Below are positions 25,634-37,164 of a stretch of 64,000 nt of DNA, piece by piece; position 1 is the stretch's first letter; every line of letters begins with the position of its first letter. Made by a program: the position numbers and the translations under genes. Source of the DNA: Hawksworthiomyces lignivorus (Eukaryota; Ascomycota; Sordariomycetes; Ophiostomatales; Ophiostomataceae). The stretch is from the NCBI GenBank assembly GCA_002917075.1, contig NTMA01000010.1, positions 434,001-498,000 of the forward strand. Reading direction: 5' to 3'. The notes under the pieces were generated by a model, which worked only from the letters and a program-made list of their open reading frames with translations, was not told the origin of the DNA and did no database searches.

Positions 25634-28467
25634 TTACTGTGCCATGATAATTGCACTCTGCAGCGCACTCGTCAAGTCGACGTGGAACAGAGGCCGGTTA
25701 GCCCCATTGACGGCAACATGGCGCACTTCCACGTGAGATGCCGTTGGCTTTTCAGACTTGGCAACGATGGCGTCTTCCACCTCCTCCTGTGGAGTCGTAA
25801 TTGAGGGCGAATGGGAGTGTGAGTGCGAATGCGTGTGGTGATGTGACTTCTCCGCCGCGCTCTGGTCGGCCACTTCGTTGATCGCTGCGCCGCCGGTCGA
25901 TTTGGCAGCCAGAGCGCTCTGGCCCGCGGCGACCCCGGCGGCTAATCTATGGCTGGAACCAATCTCGGCCACGCTGAATATATTCTGCCACCGATGGCCC
26001 AGGCCGTTCGCATCCGGCCGCTGCGTCGGGTAGCCGAAACCAGCTGCAACGAGAGCCCGCTTGGTCCACCGGTTTCGGATGCACGCCATGTGCCAGTCCA
26101 CTACGCTTGGCGCCGCAAAGCGGTCCAGCTGGTTCCGCACGTCCACCAGCTGCTGCACAGAGGTCACATCCACGTTGTTGACAGAGCTGAAGTCCAAGAT
26201 GACGGCTTTGAGCAGCGGCCGCGTGTCTGCAGCGGCGGCTTCCGCATCGTGAGCCCTCTTAGAAAATCGGCCGCTTCCGGGATTGTTCCAGGGCCGGTCG
26301 CCAGGCCGGGTAAATGTGCTGTTGGGATCGGTGCCGGGCCGAGAGTTTGCTTGGACATACGCAGCCAAGTGTGCTAGTGTGTGCGACGCGCCCGGGAAGT
26401 TAAAGCTCTCATTAAATCGATAAATAAAAATGCCAGGGTAGGGATTGTCGACGCCAATATCAGGATTGGTGCCATCAACATGACCTACTGGGAGGTAGAC
26501 ATTCCGGGCTGTCTGGGCAACCGTTGACGGAATGGCAGCACCTGGTGTGGTGGGCCCAGAGGATGAGGATAGCCCGTGTATGAAACTGCTTGCCTCGCTT
26601 TGGCTCTTGGAGTTGCTTGAAAAATCAGATTTTCGCCCCGAGTTGGCACTCCCAAAGTCGTCATAATTATGGTCGCCAATGATGCGATCTCCAACCATGG
26701 TATGGACGCGCACACGTCCAAGAAAGTCGCCACGAGTCCGGAGGTTCCGGATCAGCAGCATGGCGACAGAGAGACCAACTGTCGTATAGATTCCCATATC
26801 GACAGTCGTGAAAACAGTAACGATGACACCGACGAAAAAGATAAACACTTCAAAGGGAGAAATTCTCCAGAACCGATACAGTGTCTTTGGTGCCGTAATG
26901 AGATCGCCGACAGCGTGGATGATGACAGCGGCCAGGGTGGCATTTGGGATGTAGTAAAATACAGGTGGTAGAACATAGATTGCCAGTAACACGACCAAGG
27001 CGGTTATCAGGCCACTGGCTGGCGAGCGAGAGCCTGCCTTCGCTTGGATGGCCGTCCGACTGAATGATCCTGTAGACGGGAAGCCCCCAAGGAAGGCCCC
27101 CAAGATATTTCCGGTGCCTATTGCCACCATTTCTTGAGAAGGATTAATAGTGTAATTGTTGATACGCCCGAATGATTTCGCGATGGCAATATGCTCGAGC
27201 AGAAGTATGATTACAGCTGCCGGTAAGAAACCTATAAGTTTCTGCACCATTCCGGTTGTGATGGGTGGAATACCAACGTTTTGGAATCCTGTAGTTGTTA
27301 GCGTTTCTTTCTCATTATTCTTCACGGCTTCGATGTTTCAGTCATTCTTACCACTGGGTACAGTCTTCAGAATCTTAAAACTCGGGTTTTGGCGGTGCTT
27401 CATGTTTACTAGCCAGCTGACAAGGGTGAATAATAAAATAACAAACACAGTCCGTAAGGTTGCGACAAAAAATGCCACGCGAGCCTTCCTAGGGAGTCTT
27501 TCGGCTATGCGGCCGGTTGCATACCGAACGATATATAGAAGACATAATGATGATACGCCCACAGCAGCATCAATACCGTGAGCATGTCGGAGATTTTTCA
27601 AGGTGCTTATTATGATATCGAAGGGGGATTTGGAAGTCTTCACACCAGACACACCGAGCAGCGATGGGAGCTGACTTGATCCGATGGTAATAGCAGAACC
27701 CGTAACGAATGACGAGAGAGATACTAAAGGTATAAGATCAATGATCCAACCACAGCGAATTATACCGAGGAGTACAATGAACGCGCCGGCAACAATCCCC
27801 AACCCTGATGCAAAAACATGGGCGGGTACGTCAGGGTAGACTGCTCTCAATTCTTCGATAACTTTCCCAGTAAGGACTGACATCACAGCAATCGGCTGCA
27901 GCAGTAAGTATAGTTAGCTAGGCTACAAGGGGGCTATGCAGGCGTTAAAGCAGCGGAGTGGACTTACGCCAATCGATATGTCTTTAGATGTCCCAAAGAT
28001 CCAGTAGATAAGATGGCCCATAAATGATGAATAGAGACCAAACTGGACGTCAAGAGTAGCCAGTCTGGCATAAGCCAAACTCTGTGGGACGACGACTGCT
28101 CCAATTGTAATGCCTAACGAGGAGAAGATATGCCAGATTTAGCATTCCTATCCCTCACCAAAGACATCCGATGGATCCAGATTAGCAATCTCTGAGAATA
28201 CGCACCAGCAACAAGGTCGCCAACAAGCCACTGTAAATTGTAGTATCCGATCCATGATATAAACGGAAATAGAGACTGCAGATAATTCAAAACGCCAGGC
28301 AAAGTTGGTTGGAGTTGTTTGAGAAATTCGGCCGTTGTCGGTTGATTTTCATAAAAAACTTCACCTGGCTCTCCAAGAAAGTCTTCAGGTATGTCTTCCG
28401 CTTCTTGGAGATCGATCGCAAGAATCTTGGCCAGGCGACGGCCAGCTGTTGTTGTCCAGCCAAACAT
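25634..28467 (-). CDS. SulP-family sulfate permease with STAS domain
   Basis: Plasma-membrane sulfate transporter for sulfur assimilation. Exons on the minus strand: 28467-28206, 28113-27968, 27895-27352, 27288-25634, giving 868 residues (fungal sulfate permeases are usually about 800-850). The SulP signature region reads ITIGAVVVPQSLAYARLA and is formed across splice 1. It is followed by FGTSKDISIGPIAVMS, spanning splice 2. Later conserved pieces include ATGNILGAFLGGFPSTGSFSRTA-type sequence (visible from AIGTGNILGAFLGG) and GLITALVVLLAIYVLPP. A cytosolic STAS domain follows, with LKAVILDFSSVNNVDVTSVQ. A variable loop rich in Ser/Gly lies before it. The tail carries a His-rich tract (HHHTHSHSHSHS), unusual in this family and possibly metal-binding. 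Regulation by a CYS3/MetR-type bZIP is usual, but no clear site was seen. Confidence 0.9.
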
Positions 28468-31400
28468 GATAGTCGTAATATGTAAACATATGAAAAATAA
28501 ACTGTACGAAGCTGAATAAACGACACTCGCTATCGTCGTCGTCTGCTCGACTTGAATCTCTTTGAAAGTCAGAAGTGAGAAATAAAGCAGTTTAAATATA
28601 GAAAAGAGGAAATCAAACAGCCAAGGTATGATAAATCTAGGAAAGAGGCTAGAGCATGCAAGTCAAAGAACGAGCAGATGAGCGAGGACAAGGAAAATAC
28701 GGCGCGAACTGATATCTGGAGAGAGTGCCCAGTTTTGACGCTTGGAAACTAATCCTCCATTCAGGATAGCCTCCTCTCCTTGTCTTTTCCAATACAACTA
28801 AAGCGGAAAGCAGAAAGAAGCAACATCGAAAGTTCCATGCCAAGACATGGGGCTTTATAAGTTTCTCGATGCTTTTCTCTATCCCAGTCTCTTACGATCA
28901 ATATGTAAGACGCCTCTCCGCTCATTCCGAAGTTTACGGGGAGCGTCTATCCTTTGTGTATTTTCCAGTTATGCACTCCCCTTCTTTCTGACCTGGACAC
29001 AGTACATCCTTGTTCAATATCTCAACTTTGCCGCCTCGACTTGTGCCGTCACCGACTGCCGGCCAACCTCAGAAGAGGTCCTGAACTTCAATTTTTATAA
29101 AGAAATTATGTGCTTCTGTGGGAAGATTGGGGGTTCAATGGTTCTTTGGGTTAGGGGACAAACAACCAGCTGTACAAACACAGCATAGAGAGGAAGGGGA
29201 TATCAGATAGTTCTTTTTTTCACTTGGTCGCCGTCTCCTTCCGTCCCAATATGGCTCATCCTATGTAGAACGATAGCTGACAGCGCGTGAATAACACAAA
29301 GGGAAACAATTTGCCATAAGTGTTCAATATATTGTGGGGATATACGGGATCTGATATCTGGGGAAAGGCAAAAAGTGCAAACAACAATATGAAAAAAAAA
29401 AAAAAAAAAAAAAAAAAAAGCAGGGTACATATCACCATAGTCCGCAGTGACCAGCCCCGAACTCTTGCTCTAGCAGAAACGTTACTATACACAAAATGAC
29501 TAGACGTAATCCCAAATTTCAAGAGGGTCGTCCCACAAAATAATCCACGAGATCCCTTTTGCTGCACACACGATATATGAGCCGTACGGCACTTCTCCTT
29601 TTCTGGCATTTTGTCAGCATCATCTGCAAGCTGGAGGAATCCTTGCTTCTTTGAATATGCAAAACGGAGAACATAAGGGGGGGTGAGATGGACGCAAGAA
29701 AATAATGAATCAGGGACAGCAAAAAAGACTGCGTCGGAAGACGAGAAACGCAATGGGCATTGAATGATATGCTATTTTGAAAGGTGAAATTATGTATAAA
29801 GATAAAACGGTTGAGGAGCCGTTGTCATTTTCCCAGTACGTTAGATATCCCCTCAGTTCATATTCCAGTCTGCTGCTCTTATATGGCAATAGAAGAGCAA
29901 GTTCTTTCCGTATTGTTGAGATAGTGTCCAATATTATGAAGACAAAACAGAGAAAAATATTGGCACTCGATTGCTTTCACTTGTTCACATGCGTCCCATG
30001 TCGTCCGTCACTACTATAGAGGATGCGTGTAAACGGTTACGGAAAGGGGCAGATAAAATTCTCCGATAGCCGCAAAAAAGCTTAGCATTCTTGGCAGCGA
30101 GAAAAAATCCCCTAGAGCCGAATGTCTGACGGCGCGAGCCAAACGGACGAAAGCCCATCGAGTTTCCAGAACGTTTTGCTTTAGGCACCCTCCATAGCAA
30201 GCGGGTGTTTATGTTAAAAACCAATTTCTCTTTCAATAAATGCGATCTAGATGTAAGCCAATATCAACACCACCACGACTTGCCGGCTCGTATCTTCCCT
30301 CGGGTCTCTACAATAACTGGGCCTCATGAATTAACCCGACCTGGCTATTTTCTTGGCCCGCAGTCCTTCCCCCCACTCATGATTGCATACGATGCATGGA
30401 ATTGTGTTCCTTTCGCAAAAAGAGCGCTCTACACAGATGTAGGCCTTGAAATATCTTCATTTGCGCAGCTTTCTGATAATCATAATTGCTTCTTATTTTT
30501 CTGTTTCAACGAAAGTTGCCGTGATTTTGTGACTGCATCTTAGCTGTCAAGAACCATTCACGGGCTAGAAACTGCTTAGACGACATTCTCAGCCTTGCTT
30601 CAGTCCAAGTCTGAGCTCAATCATAAACCGATGCTTCCTTTTTCGTTGAACGTCCCCATCAAAGTCCTGGATGCATTCTTGATCAGACGCTGTCGTTTCC
30701 TACCACAATTTTGACAACTCTCTAAATAAACGGAAGATAAGCCACTGGTCCAGGTATTTTGCCGCCAAGACTCGGACAAACAGAGAGAGCGGGCTAGATA
30801 GGGCCTCAAAAAGCCGCAGGTCTACGTGTACATATGGAACGACGCATCGTGGATCGTTGTAAAGTGCTATTATGTACAAACCATGAAAATCTTGGTCTTG
30901 GCATTTTATCCGCTGCATCTGGCGCTTTTGTCCTATTACTTACTCTCCATCTATGTTTCAAAATTCCCGAAAGAGGTAGACCGAGTGCCTATTTTGTTTC
31001 CTACTTCTACCAAGAAAAAAGAAAATATATACCGTGATGATATTGTGTGAACGCCACTCAAACTACTATATCAGCATGATATCAGTATGGCTAGATGCAA
31101 TCAACGTAAAAATCTATAGGAAATGACCCTTGAACCAATATATGCCTTACTAAATCCAGAAAGAAAAAAGAAAAAAAAATAAGGGTTGGAGGTGAAAGTT
31201 GCCGCTATACTAGTCGAAGTTTCTCCAAAACTGTATCAGAGAATATTTATAGGGACTGACGAGAGGAAAACAATTGAAAATTAGGAAAAAAGAAACATGG
31301 ATAACATCAAGAAGGCGCATGAACTAACTTACGAAGAACTCCTACACGTTTGCACGACTTGCTTTTCCTTTTCCTCCCATTTTTCATCACCACTACCAAA

Positions 31401-33222
31401 ACTTGAGTCCATAGTCATCTTTGTTATTGATCCTTATTTGCAGGTTCTACGGCAGGAAACGCTTGTTTTGCCCTTGAAAGTCCAACATACTAAGAAAACC
31501 ATGCGACCTAGCTCGAAACGTTTTCAATGCTTTTATTATCGGTATACAGATTCTTTCACAGCTGTAAAGTAGAACTATTCACAAGATAAGCCTCGTTCCT
31601 CTCTCTTTTAATTTTTCTTTGAGCGGGTTTGGCCAGATTATTTGCATATAGGAACTTGATCACGGGTCACTTTCTAGTATGGCTCGCCAAATTTTTGATA
31701 AGCGGCATGGTTCAAAGTGCCTCGTCTCTTATGCAATCTTTTCTGAAAGGTTCATATGTGCGGCGCGGTTGAGGGTTTGCCTCGGGTTGAAATTACAAGC
31801 GACAATAAGACATCCAGTCTTCTTACGACGCCAGCATTTGCCACTCGACCTGTGGCTCCTTCTATCAGCCACGTCTCTAACTCTTTGTCGAGAGTCCGGT
31901 GGAAGACAATACATCTTCTAATTGCATGGGCAGTCGCTTTTGGTTCTCCGAAATAAGAGAACACAGTTATGATCATAAGCACAAGGCGGGCTGAAACATG
32001 GTCTAGTAGAAAGACAGCGGTGAGCGCACCAGAAACTACTCCGTAAGAAGAGGATACGTCTTTGTTGTTGCAACATTCCTTTCGTTTCGTAGTAGCAGCG
32101 TAAAGATTTTTAGGTTGCTGGCTTTGACTTGTCTTTTAACGGGATTCTTTTGAGTCCATTTTCGCGGGCTTACGAAATGTTATCTGCGTCCCGTCTCTTG
32201 GCCCAAATCCTTCTCTGTTGCTCCAGTTCGCAAAGCTGAGGCCTGTGGATAGAAATACGAGAGAAAATCGAAAATAATAGACTGTCAGACTCTCAAGGAC
32301 CGCAGTGGCTGAAGCCAGGGGTGGAATGTGATTTCTCCTTTCGATCTCCTCGATATTACATATCACGCACCGTCTTATTTTCTTTTCTGGCCATTCCCCT
32401 TTTCTTCATCACAAATCCTGTTTAAAGTCAAACTTGCCAAAGTCTCATGAGGTAGGGTTGCACTGTTACAAGCAATCTCACGAACTCAATTTACGACGAC
32501 ACCAATTAGCTCAAGCACAGAACCAGGAACGCTGTCATAGCATTTTTCTTTTCCAGCTGTTTTCCATCGTTCTACTGAAACTTGCAGCCGGACCGAAAGA
32601 CGGGAGCCTCTCCACCGGACCTCGTGCTGCGTACCTTTCCCCGCCTTGTTGTTCCATTCCGAGCTTCTGGGCACATGAGGGAGCATTGTGTCTATCCTTT
32701 CCCACGATTTCATGCCACCGGACAAGGCCCTTATTTCCTCAATTAATTTTTCTTGCCCAGCTACCCGGTAGCACAGCGAAAAGCCTTCTGCTTGTTGGTA
32801 GCTATCCGATCTTGTGCGGTGGCGCTCAAGGTATGAGCGCAAGCACAAAACTAATACGGATCTAAAGAAGCGTGCAGTCATAGCAGAGGGCAAAGCCTCA
32901 CATCCTTCCCACTGATTTTATCATAGGACCATATTTTTTAACAGAGTAGGGTTGTTTTCTAAGGTGGAGAACGGGCGCATGGCCCCCTTCGCCCCAATCA
33001 CTGCGAGACTTTGGTTCAACCTTCCTTTCTGCTACAGAGATTTGCAGTTTACATCGCCGTGGGTGTTGCTAGCACCTCTGCTCTTAGTAGCAGTGTGATC
33101 TTTTCTTACCCCTTAGCGGGTTCTTAGACATACGTCAATCCCCACAGTCGCTTCTGTTCCCCCTGCCTCCCATCGTCCGATCCATCTCCATCATCTCTCC
33201 TTGTAACCTTACTTGGGAGGCG
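28468..33222. other. 4.75-kb AT-rich intergenic region, no supported gene
   Basis: The largest gene-free stretch in the window, between the divergent sulfate permease and tannase genes. Open frames up to about 165 codons (29256-29753 minus, 32434-32865 plus, 32486-32893 minus) lack domain similarity, and one is built around a homopolymer. Contents recognised: an A28 run at 29392-29419, a TACTCCGTA element at 32037-32045, and many short A/T runs. A degraded mobile element is possible, but no terminal repeats or transposase remnants were visible. Confidence 0.5.
29392..29419. repeat. A28 homopolymer run
   Basis: Twenty-eight consecutive A on the plus strand within the long gene-free region. 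No target-site duplication or adjacent retroelement sequence was recognised. Confidence 0.9.
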
Positions 33223-35292
33223 ATGTCGACATCCGGAGAAGGGCCTCTTGGGATGACGGATGCAACATCGGTCAGGCAGCCGCTGCTGCCAGCGCAACCT
33301 AGCGCTCCTCCTTCAAAGACAGCTACGATGACATCGTATTTGTCATGTTGCCAAGATGAAAAGGAGGCCAGGGAGGTGCAGACAGCAGCAGCAGTCGACA
33401 GAGCACATGCATGCAAGATGGCCGGACCGCGAGTATTAGTACAAGAGGGCCGCGACTCGTCAACTGGCTTCTCGCTTTCTAGGAAGCAGCAATTTTTCCA
33501 GTTCTCGGGCATACTCCGCTCTAACTTGCAATTTGTACTCTCAAACAACCGATTTGTCCGAATGGCGCTGCTCGCGCTCTCTGCCGTATGGGCTCTTTGG
33601 TCATTGGTGCTCCTGTCGTCTGACTGTCGGCGAGCCCTTGCCATTCCTGCATCTCCCTCCTTGCCTCTTCCTCTTCCAGATCCATCAGCTGCTTCTGGGT
33701 ATACTGCGCAACCATGTGCAACGGATACGTTTGCACAAATACTGCCGGAGTATGCCGCTGTTGAGCAGGTGGCCAGCGTGGCAGCTGGCGGCACCTACGG
33801 CGAAGGCACCGCTGATCTGGGCTATCCCTACAATGCGACGAACTTGCCGCAGCTGTGCGCCGTTACCGTCGCCGTGCAGAATGGGACGTCCAAGTATCGA
33901 TTCGCCCTCTTCTTGCCAGCCGCCAGCGAGTGGAACGGCAGGATCCTGACGATCGGCAGCTACTCCTTTGCGGGCGGCATCAACTGGCCGGACATGGGCC
34001 AGGGTCCGCACTACGGGTTTGCCACGCTCGGGAGCGATACGGGGCACAATTCCACGCAGGACGCGCTCGACTGGGCGCCGACCACGCCGGACGAGCTGCT
34101 CGACTGGGGGTACCGGGCGCTGCACGGGTCGATCGCGCTGGGGAAGACGGTGACCCAGGCGTTCTACAGCGGCGCCGCCATCCGCTACTCCTACTACAGC
34201 GGCTGCTCGACGGGCGGGCGGCAGGGGCTCAAGGAGATCCAGATCAGCCCGGACAGCTTCGACGGCGCGCTGGTGGGCGCGCCCGCCTGGTACACGTCGC
34301 ACTACATGCCGTGGGTGACGCGGATCGGGGCGTCGAACCTGCCGGAGACGTCGAGCGGCCACATCGACGTGGCCGAGTTTGCCGTGCTGGCGGCGGCGGC
34401 GCTGGACCAGTGCGACGAGCTGGACGGGCACAAGGACGGCATCATCAGCCTGCCGGAGCAGTGCGCGATCGACTTTGACAAGATCCGGTGCGCGAGCAAC
34501 AGCAGCGCGGACTGCCTGACGCCGGCGCAGATCGAGACGGCGCGGGGCATCTACGCGGACGCGTTCACGGCGCGGGGCGATTTCATGCACAGCGGCTTCA
34601 GCGTGGGCTCCGAGGACCTGTGGTACGTGTTTTTGGCCTACGGCGACGAGGGCGACTTTGACACGCGCTACGAGCGCTACTGGCTGTACAACGACACGGC
34701 GTGGAACTGGACGCGCTACAGCGACCAGACGTTCTACGACTCGGTGGCGCGCGACCCGGGCGGTGCCACGGCCGACGCGTTCGACATTGCGCCCTTCCGC
34801 GCCCGCGGCGGCAAGATCCTGCTGTACCAGGGCCTGGCCGACGGCGTCGTGCCGCCGCGCGGCACCACCTACTACTACAACCGCACGCTCGCCGCCATGG
34901 GCCTGTCGCTGGACGGCGCCCCCGCCACGGACGCCCGCCGCTTCTTCCGCTACTTCCAGGTCCCCGGCATGCAGCACTGCTACGCCTCGCCCGCCGAGGT
35001 CAACGCCCCCTGGATGTTCGCCGCCCCCGGCCAGGCCACCGTGCTCCTGCAGTACTACGGCTTCGGCGCCGGCTGGGGCGTGCCCTACCAGCCGCCCAGC
35101 CCCGCGCACGACGCCCTGCTGGCCCTCGTCGCCTGGGTCGAGCAGGACGCCGCCCCCGACAGCATCGTGGCCACCACCTGGAACGCCAACGGGTCCGTCA
35201 ACCGCACGCGGCCGCTCTGCCCCTACCCGCAGCACGCGGCGTACAGCGGGCGCGGCAACATCGACGCGGCGGAGAACTGGACATGCGAGTGA
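33223..35292 (+). CDS. Tannase/feruloyl esterase family secreted hydrolase
   Basis: Predicted serine esterase cleaving gallate or hydroxycinnamate esters outside the cell. Single exon, 689 residues from the first ATG. The catalytic CS-D-HC arrangement of the tannase family is complete: Cys328-Ser329 in SGCSTGGRQG, Asp540 in YQGLADGVVPP, His585-Cys586 in PGMQHCYAS. A calcium-site-like loop CDELDGHKDGI lies at 397-407. The start is uncertain. Residues 1-113 precede an internal Met114 (33562) that opens a good signal peptide (MALLALSAVWALWSLVLL) ending near ALA/IP, and family members normally begin there. With the upstream start the same helix would be an internal signal anchor. From about 33900 onward third codon positions are almost all G or C, unlike the first third of the gene. 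No introns. Confidence 0.88.
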   Translation: MSTSGEGPLGMTDATSVRQPLLPAQPSAPPSKTATMTSYLSCCQDEKEAREVQTAAAVDRAHACKMAGPRVLVQEGRDSSTGFSLSRKQQFFQFSGILRSNLQFVLSNNRFVRMALLALSAVWALWSLVLLSSDCRRALAIPASPSLPLPLPDPSAASGYTAQPCATDTFAQILPEYAAVEQVASVAAGGTYGEGTADLGYPYNATNLPQLCAVTVAVQNGTSKYRFALFLPAASEWNGRILTIGSYSFAGGINWPDMGQGPHYGFATLGSDTGHNSTQDALDWAPTTPDELLDWGYRALHGSIALGKTVTQAFYSGAAIRYSYYSGCSTGGRQGLKEIQISPDSFDGALVGAPAWYTSHYMPWVTRIGASNLPETSSGHIDVAEFAVLAAAALDQCDELDGHKDGIISLPEQCAIDFDKIRCASNSSADCLTPAQIETARGIYADAFTARGDFMHSGFSVGSEDLWYVFLAYGDEGDFDTRYERYWLYNDTAWNWTRYSDQTFYDSVARDPGGATADAFDIAPFRARGGKILLYQGLADGVVPPRGTTYYYNRTLAAMGLSLDGAPATDARRFFRYFQVPGMQHCYASPAEVNAPWMFAAPGQATVLLQYYGFGAGWGVPYQPPSPAHDALLALVAWVEQDAAPDSIVATTWNANGSVNRTRPLCPYPQHAAYSGRGNIDAAENWTCE

Positions 35293-35573
35293 CAATGGCA
35301 AAGAATACATCTGGGCATGTGTGTGTGTGTGTGTGTGTGTGTGTGCCTGTTTTGATATCGATTTAATTTTGATTTATTTTCTATGAATGAGCTCATAGCA
35401 TCTACGGGATCTGGGATATGATGTTGGATACAAGAGCATGACAGATTATGTGACGAGCAAATGTAGCATCTTCTTTTTCACTAGCATAGTATTACACATA
35501 ATATTACATGGCGACATGTACATTTCTTCTTCCACTTGAACTTCGGTTTTGCTTTCTCCAGAAACAGTTGCTT
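35293..35573. other. Convergent spacer with microsatellite
   Basis: 281 nt between the tannase stop and the stop of the small secreted protein. The only notable content is the TG repeat listed separately. Confidence 0.6.
35318..35345. repeat. (TG)14 microsatellite in the tannase 3' flank
   Basis: Uninterrupted TG dinucleotides starting 25 nt after the tannase stop codon, so probably within its 3' untranslated region. Confidence 0.95.
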
Positions 35574-36044
35574 CTATTGTATTGTTATAGTGCTGGTGTA
35601 TATGTGTGTCGCCGATGACCAGGACGTCGAGCTGTGCCCGTCGGAGTATGTCATTTGGAACTCGTAAGTTGAATGTCCAACAACAGTCTCGACCACAGCT
35701 AATGGCTGCCCGGGCTCGATTCCGGCGCTGGGTGCGTCCACGTCGGGAAGCAGGGAGGTGCTCGTGCACGTTTTGATAATGGTGACGACGGTGGGCCCAA
35801 TCCACTCCGGGTGCGAGATGGTCGTTTCGGTGGTCGACCAGATGATAGTCTTTGTTGCGGGAACGTTGCTGGCGGCAAGTTTGGGGGTGACGGCGGCAAC
35901 GGAGACTGTTTCTGCGAGACGAGCAGGGGAAGAAGCAGTGGCACCATTAAGCGCCCCGGTCGATGTAGGATAGTTGGGAGCAGCACAGACGAGGCTGATT
36001 CTAGCCAGTGCTGCTACCAAAACACGAATACTGACCATGTACAT
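35574..36044 (-). CDS. Small secreted Ser/Thr-rich protein, function unknown
   Basis: Single-exon frame of 156 residues on the minus strand. Starting at either of two close Met codons (MYMVSIRV) it gives a plausible signal peptide ending near VCA/APNYP. The mature part is about 130 residues, rich in Ser, Thr, Val and Ala, with repeated short TxT pieces (KTIIWSTTETTIS, HIYTSTITIQ) of the beta-strand type common in fungal wall-associated proteins. There is one cysteine in the mature chain and no GPI-type tail. I do not recognise the family. The gene is convergent with the tannase. Support is the signal peptide, absence of introns and coherent composition; it could still be a chance frame. Confidence 0.45.
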   Translation of the reverse strand: MYMVSIRVLVAALARISLVCAAPNYPTSTGALNGATASSPARLAETVSVAAVTPKLAASNVPATKTIIWSTTETTISHPEWIGPTVVTIIKTCTSTSLLPDVDAPSAGIEPGQPLAVVETVVGHSTYEFQMTYSDGHSSTSWSSATHIYTSTITIQ

Positions 36045-37164
36045 GGTGTAAAAATAGGAAATATGCCTGTTCTTAAGAGTTTTGCCTTGTTTGCAATCTT
36101 CACAGACTGTATATCCTTAGAGCCTGAAGTAGGACGTTTCAATAGACTCTAGATAAGGAGTACATAATGTGCGTCGTCCTGAGGAATGGTGAATTAGGAG
36201 GACGAAGGGAGACACCGAACCCTCTTGATGAGCACCACCGCAGCGCAGATTAAAGTAGAGTGTTTTATTCAGAGCAAAAATAGGAGACGACAGGTGATGA
36301 AATCTTTTAATTTCGTTGGCACTGTTTGTGTTTTTGTTGGAGACCTCGATATATCATTTTACCCGGACCTGACTAGAATTGGGTGATACATCTCGGAAAC
36401 AAAAGCTTAGTGTCAAATGACTAGGTTTATTACTACTGCATGTTGGTTTTGGTTTTTCTTAAACGTACACTGCTGGATGCTTTTGATGTATTCTCAAGCT
36501 GTTCTTAGTGAACTGAGAATTATTCTATTGAACAAAGGTAAGTTATATTGTCATACATCATGAAGCGTGAGAGCCTCAAGATCTTCGTATTTCTCCTTTT
36601 AATATGGCATGATATCTATATACATGACTTGCTAAATGTCCGCGCATGTGGGTTTCTTGACATGCTAACATCCAACATAAATCATAGCAGGAAATCAAAC
36701 GGCATCGTTAACTAGCACAAAGATTTCATCGAGGGGAGAAAAAAAGGGGAAGGGGAAAAAAAAAATACAAAACGAGAAAATAACAGATCAAAATATCGTG
36801 AAATCATCGTTGCGTAAGAGAGTCATCAGACAAAGCACCCGTGAGGGAAGCTCTGCAGTCGCAAGAAAGCGGACCATACCAAAACTCTCCGAGGCAAAGA
36901 GACAAACAGCCTCCCAAAAGCCAGTCCGGAAAAAGAAAATGAGAAAAAAGAGAAAATCCCTGTTTTTAATGATCCGCGTGCAAGTCGGCTGAGCCAACCC
37001 GTTGCAGCCAGCCCTTGGCTTGCAATTCCTGGTCTCCCAACATCCATTTATCCTATCCCGTCCCTACCTATCACGTCTCGAGCGACTCGTTCTAGCACCG
37101 TGCGTGCGTGCGTGCGCATCTAGCCGGGCGATTCTCCAAAAACTGCTCCGCTCGTTCGTTTTTC
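36045..37164. other. Intergenic spacer
   Basis: Promoter of the small secreted protein and 3' flank of the MARVEL gene. AT-rich, with a purine-rich patch near 36735-36775 and a GTGC tetranucleotide run near 37100-37116. No gene was recognised. Confidence 0.55.

Noticed and set aside
29256..29753. 165-codon minus-strand frame with an apparent membrane segment
   Set aside because: The hydrophobic run is a poly-Phe translation of the A28 homopolymer.
33685..35310. 541-codon open frame antisense to the tannase gene
   Set aside because: It mirrors the extreme third-position GC of the sense strand; its translation is Arg/Val/Ala-rich with no domain, while the sense strand has a complete catalytic triad.
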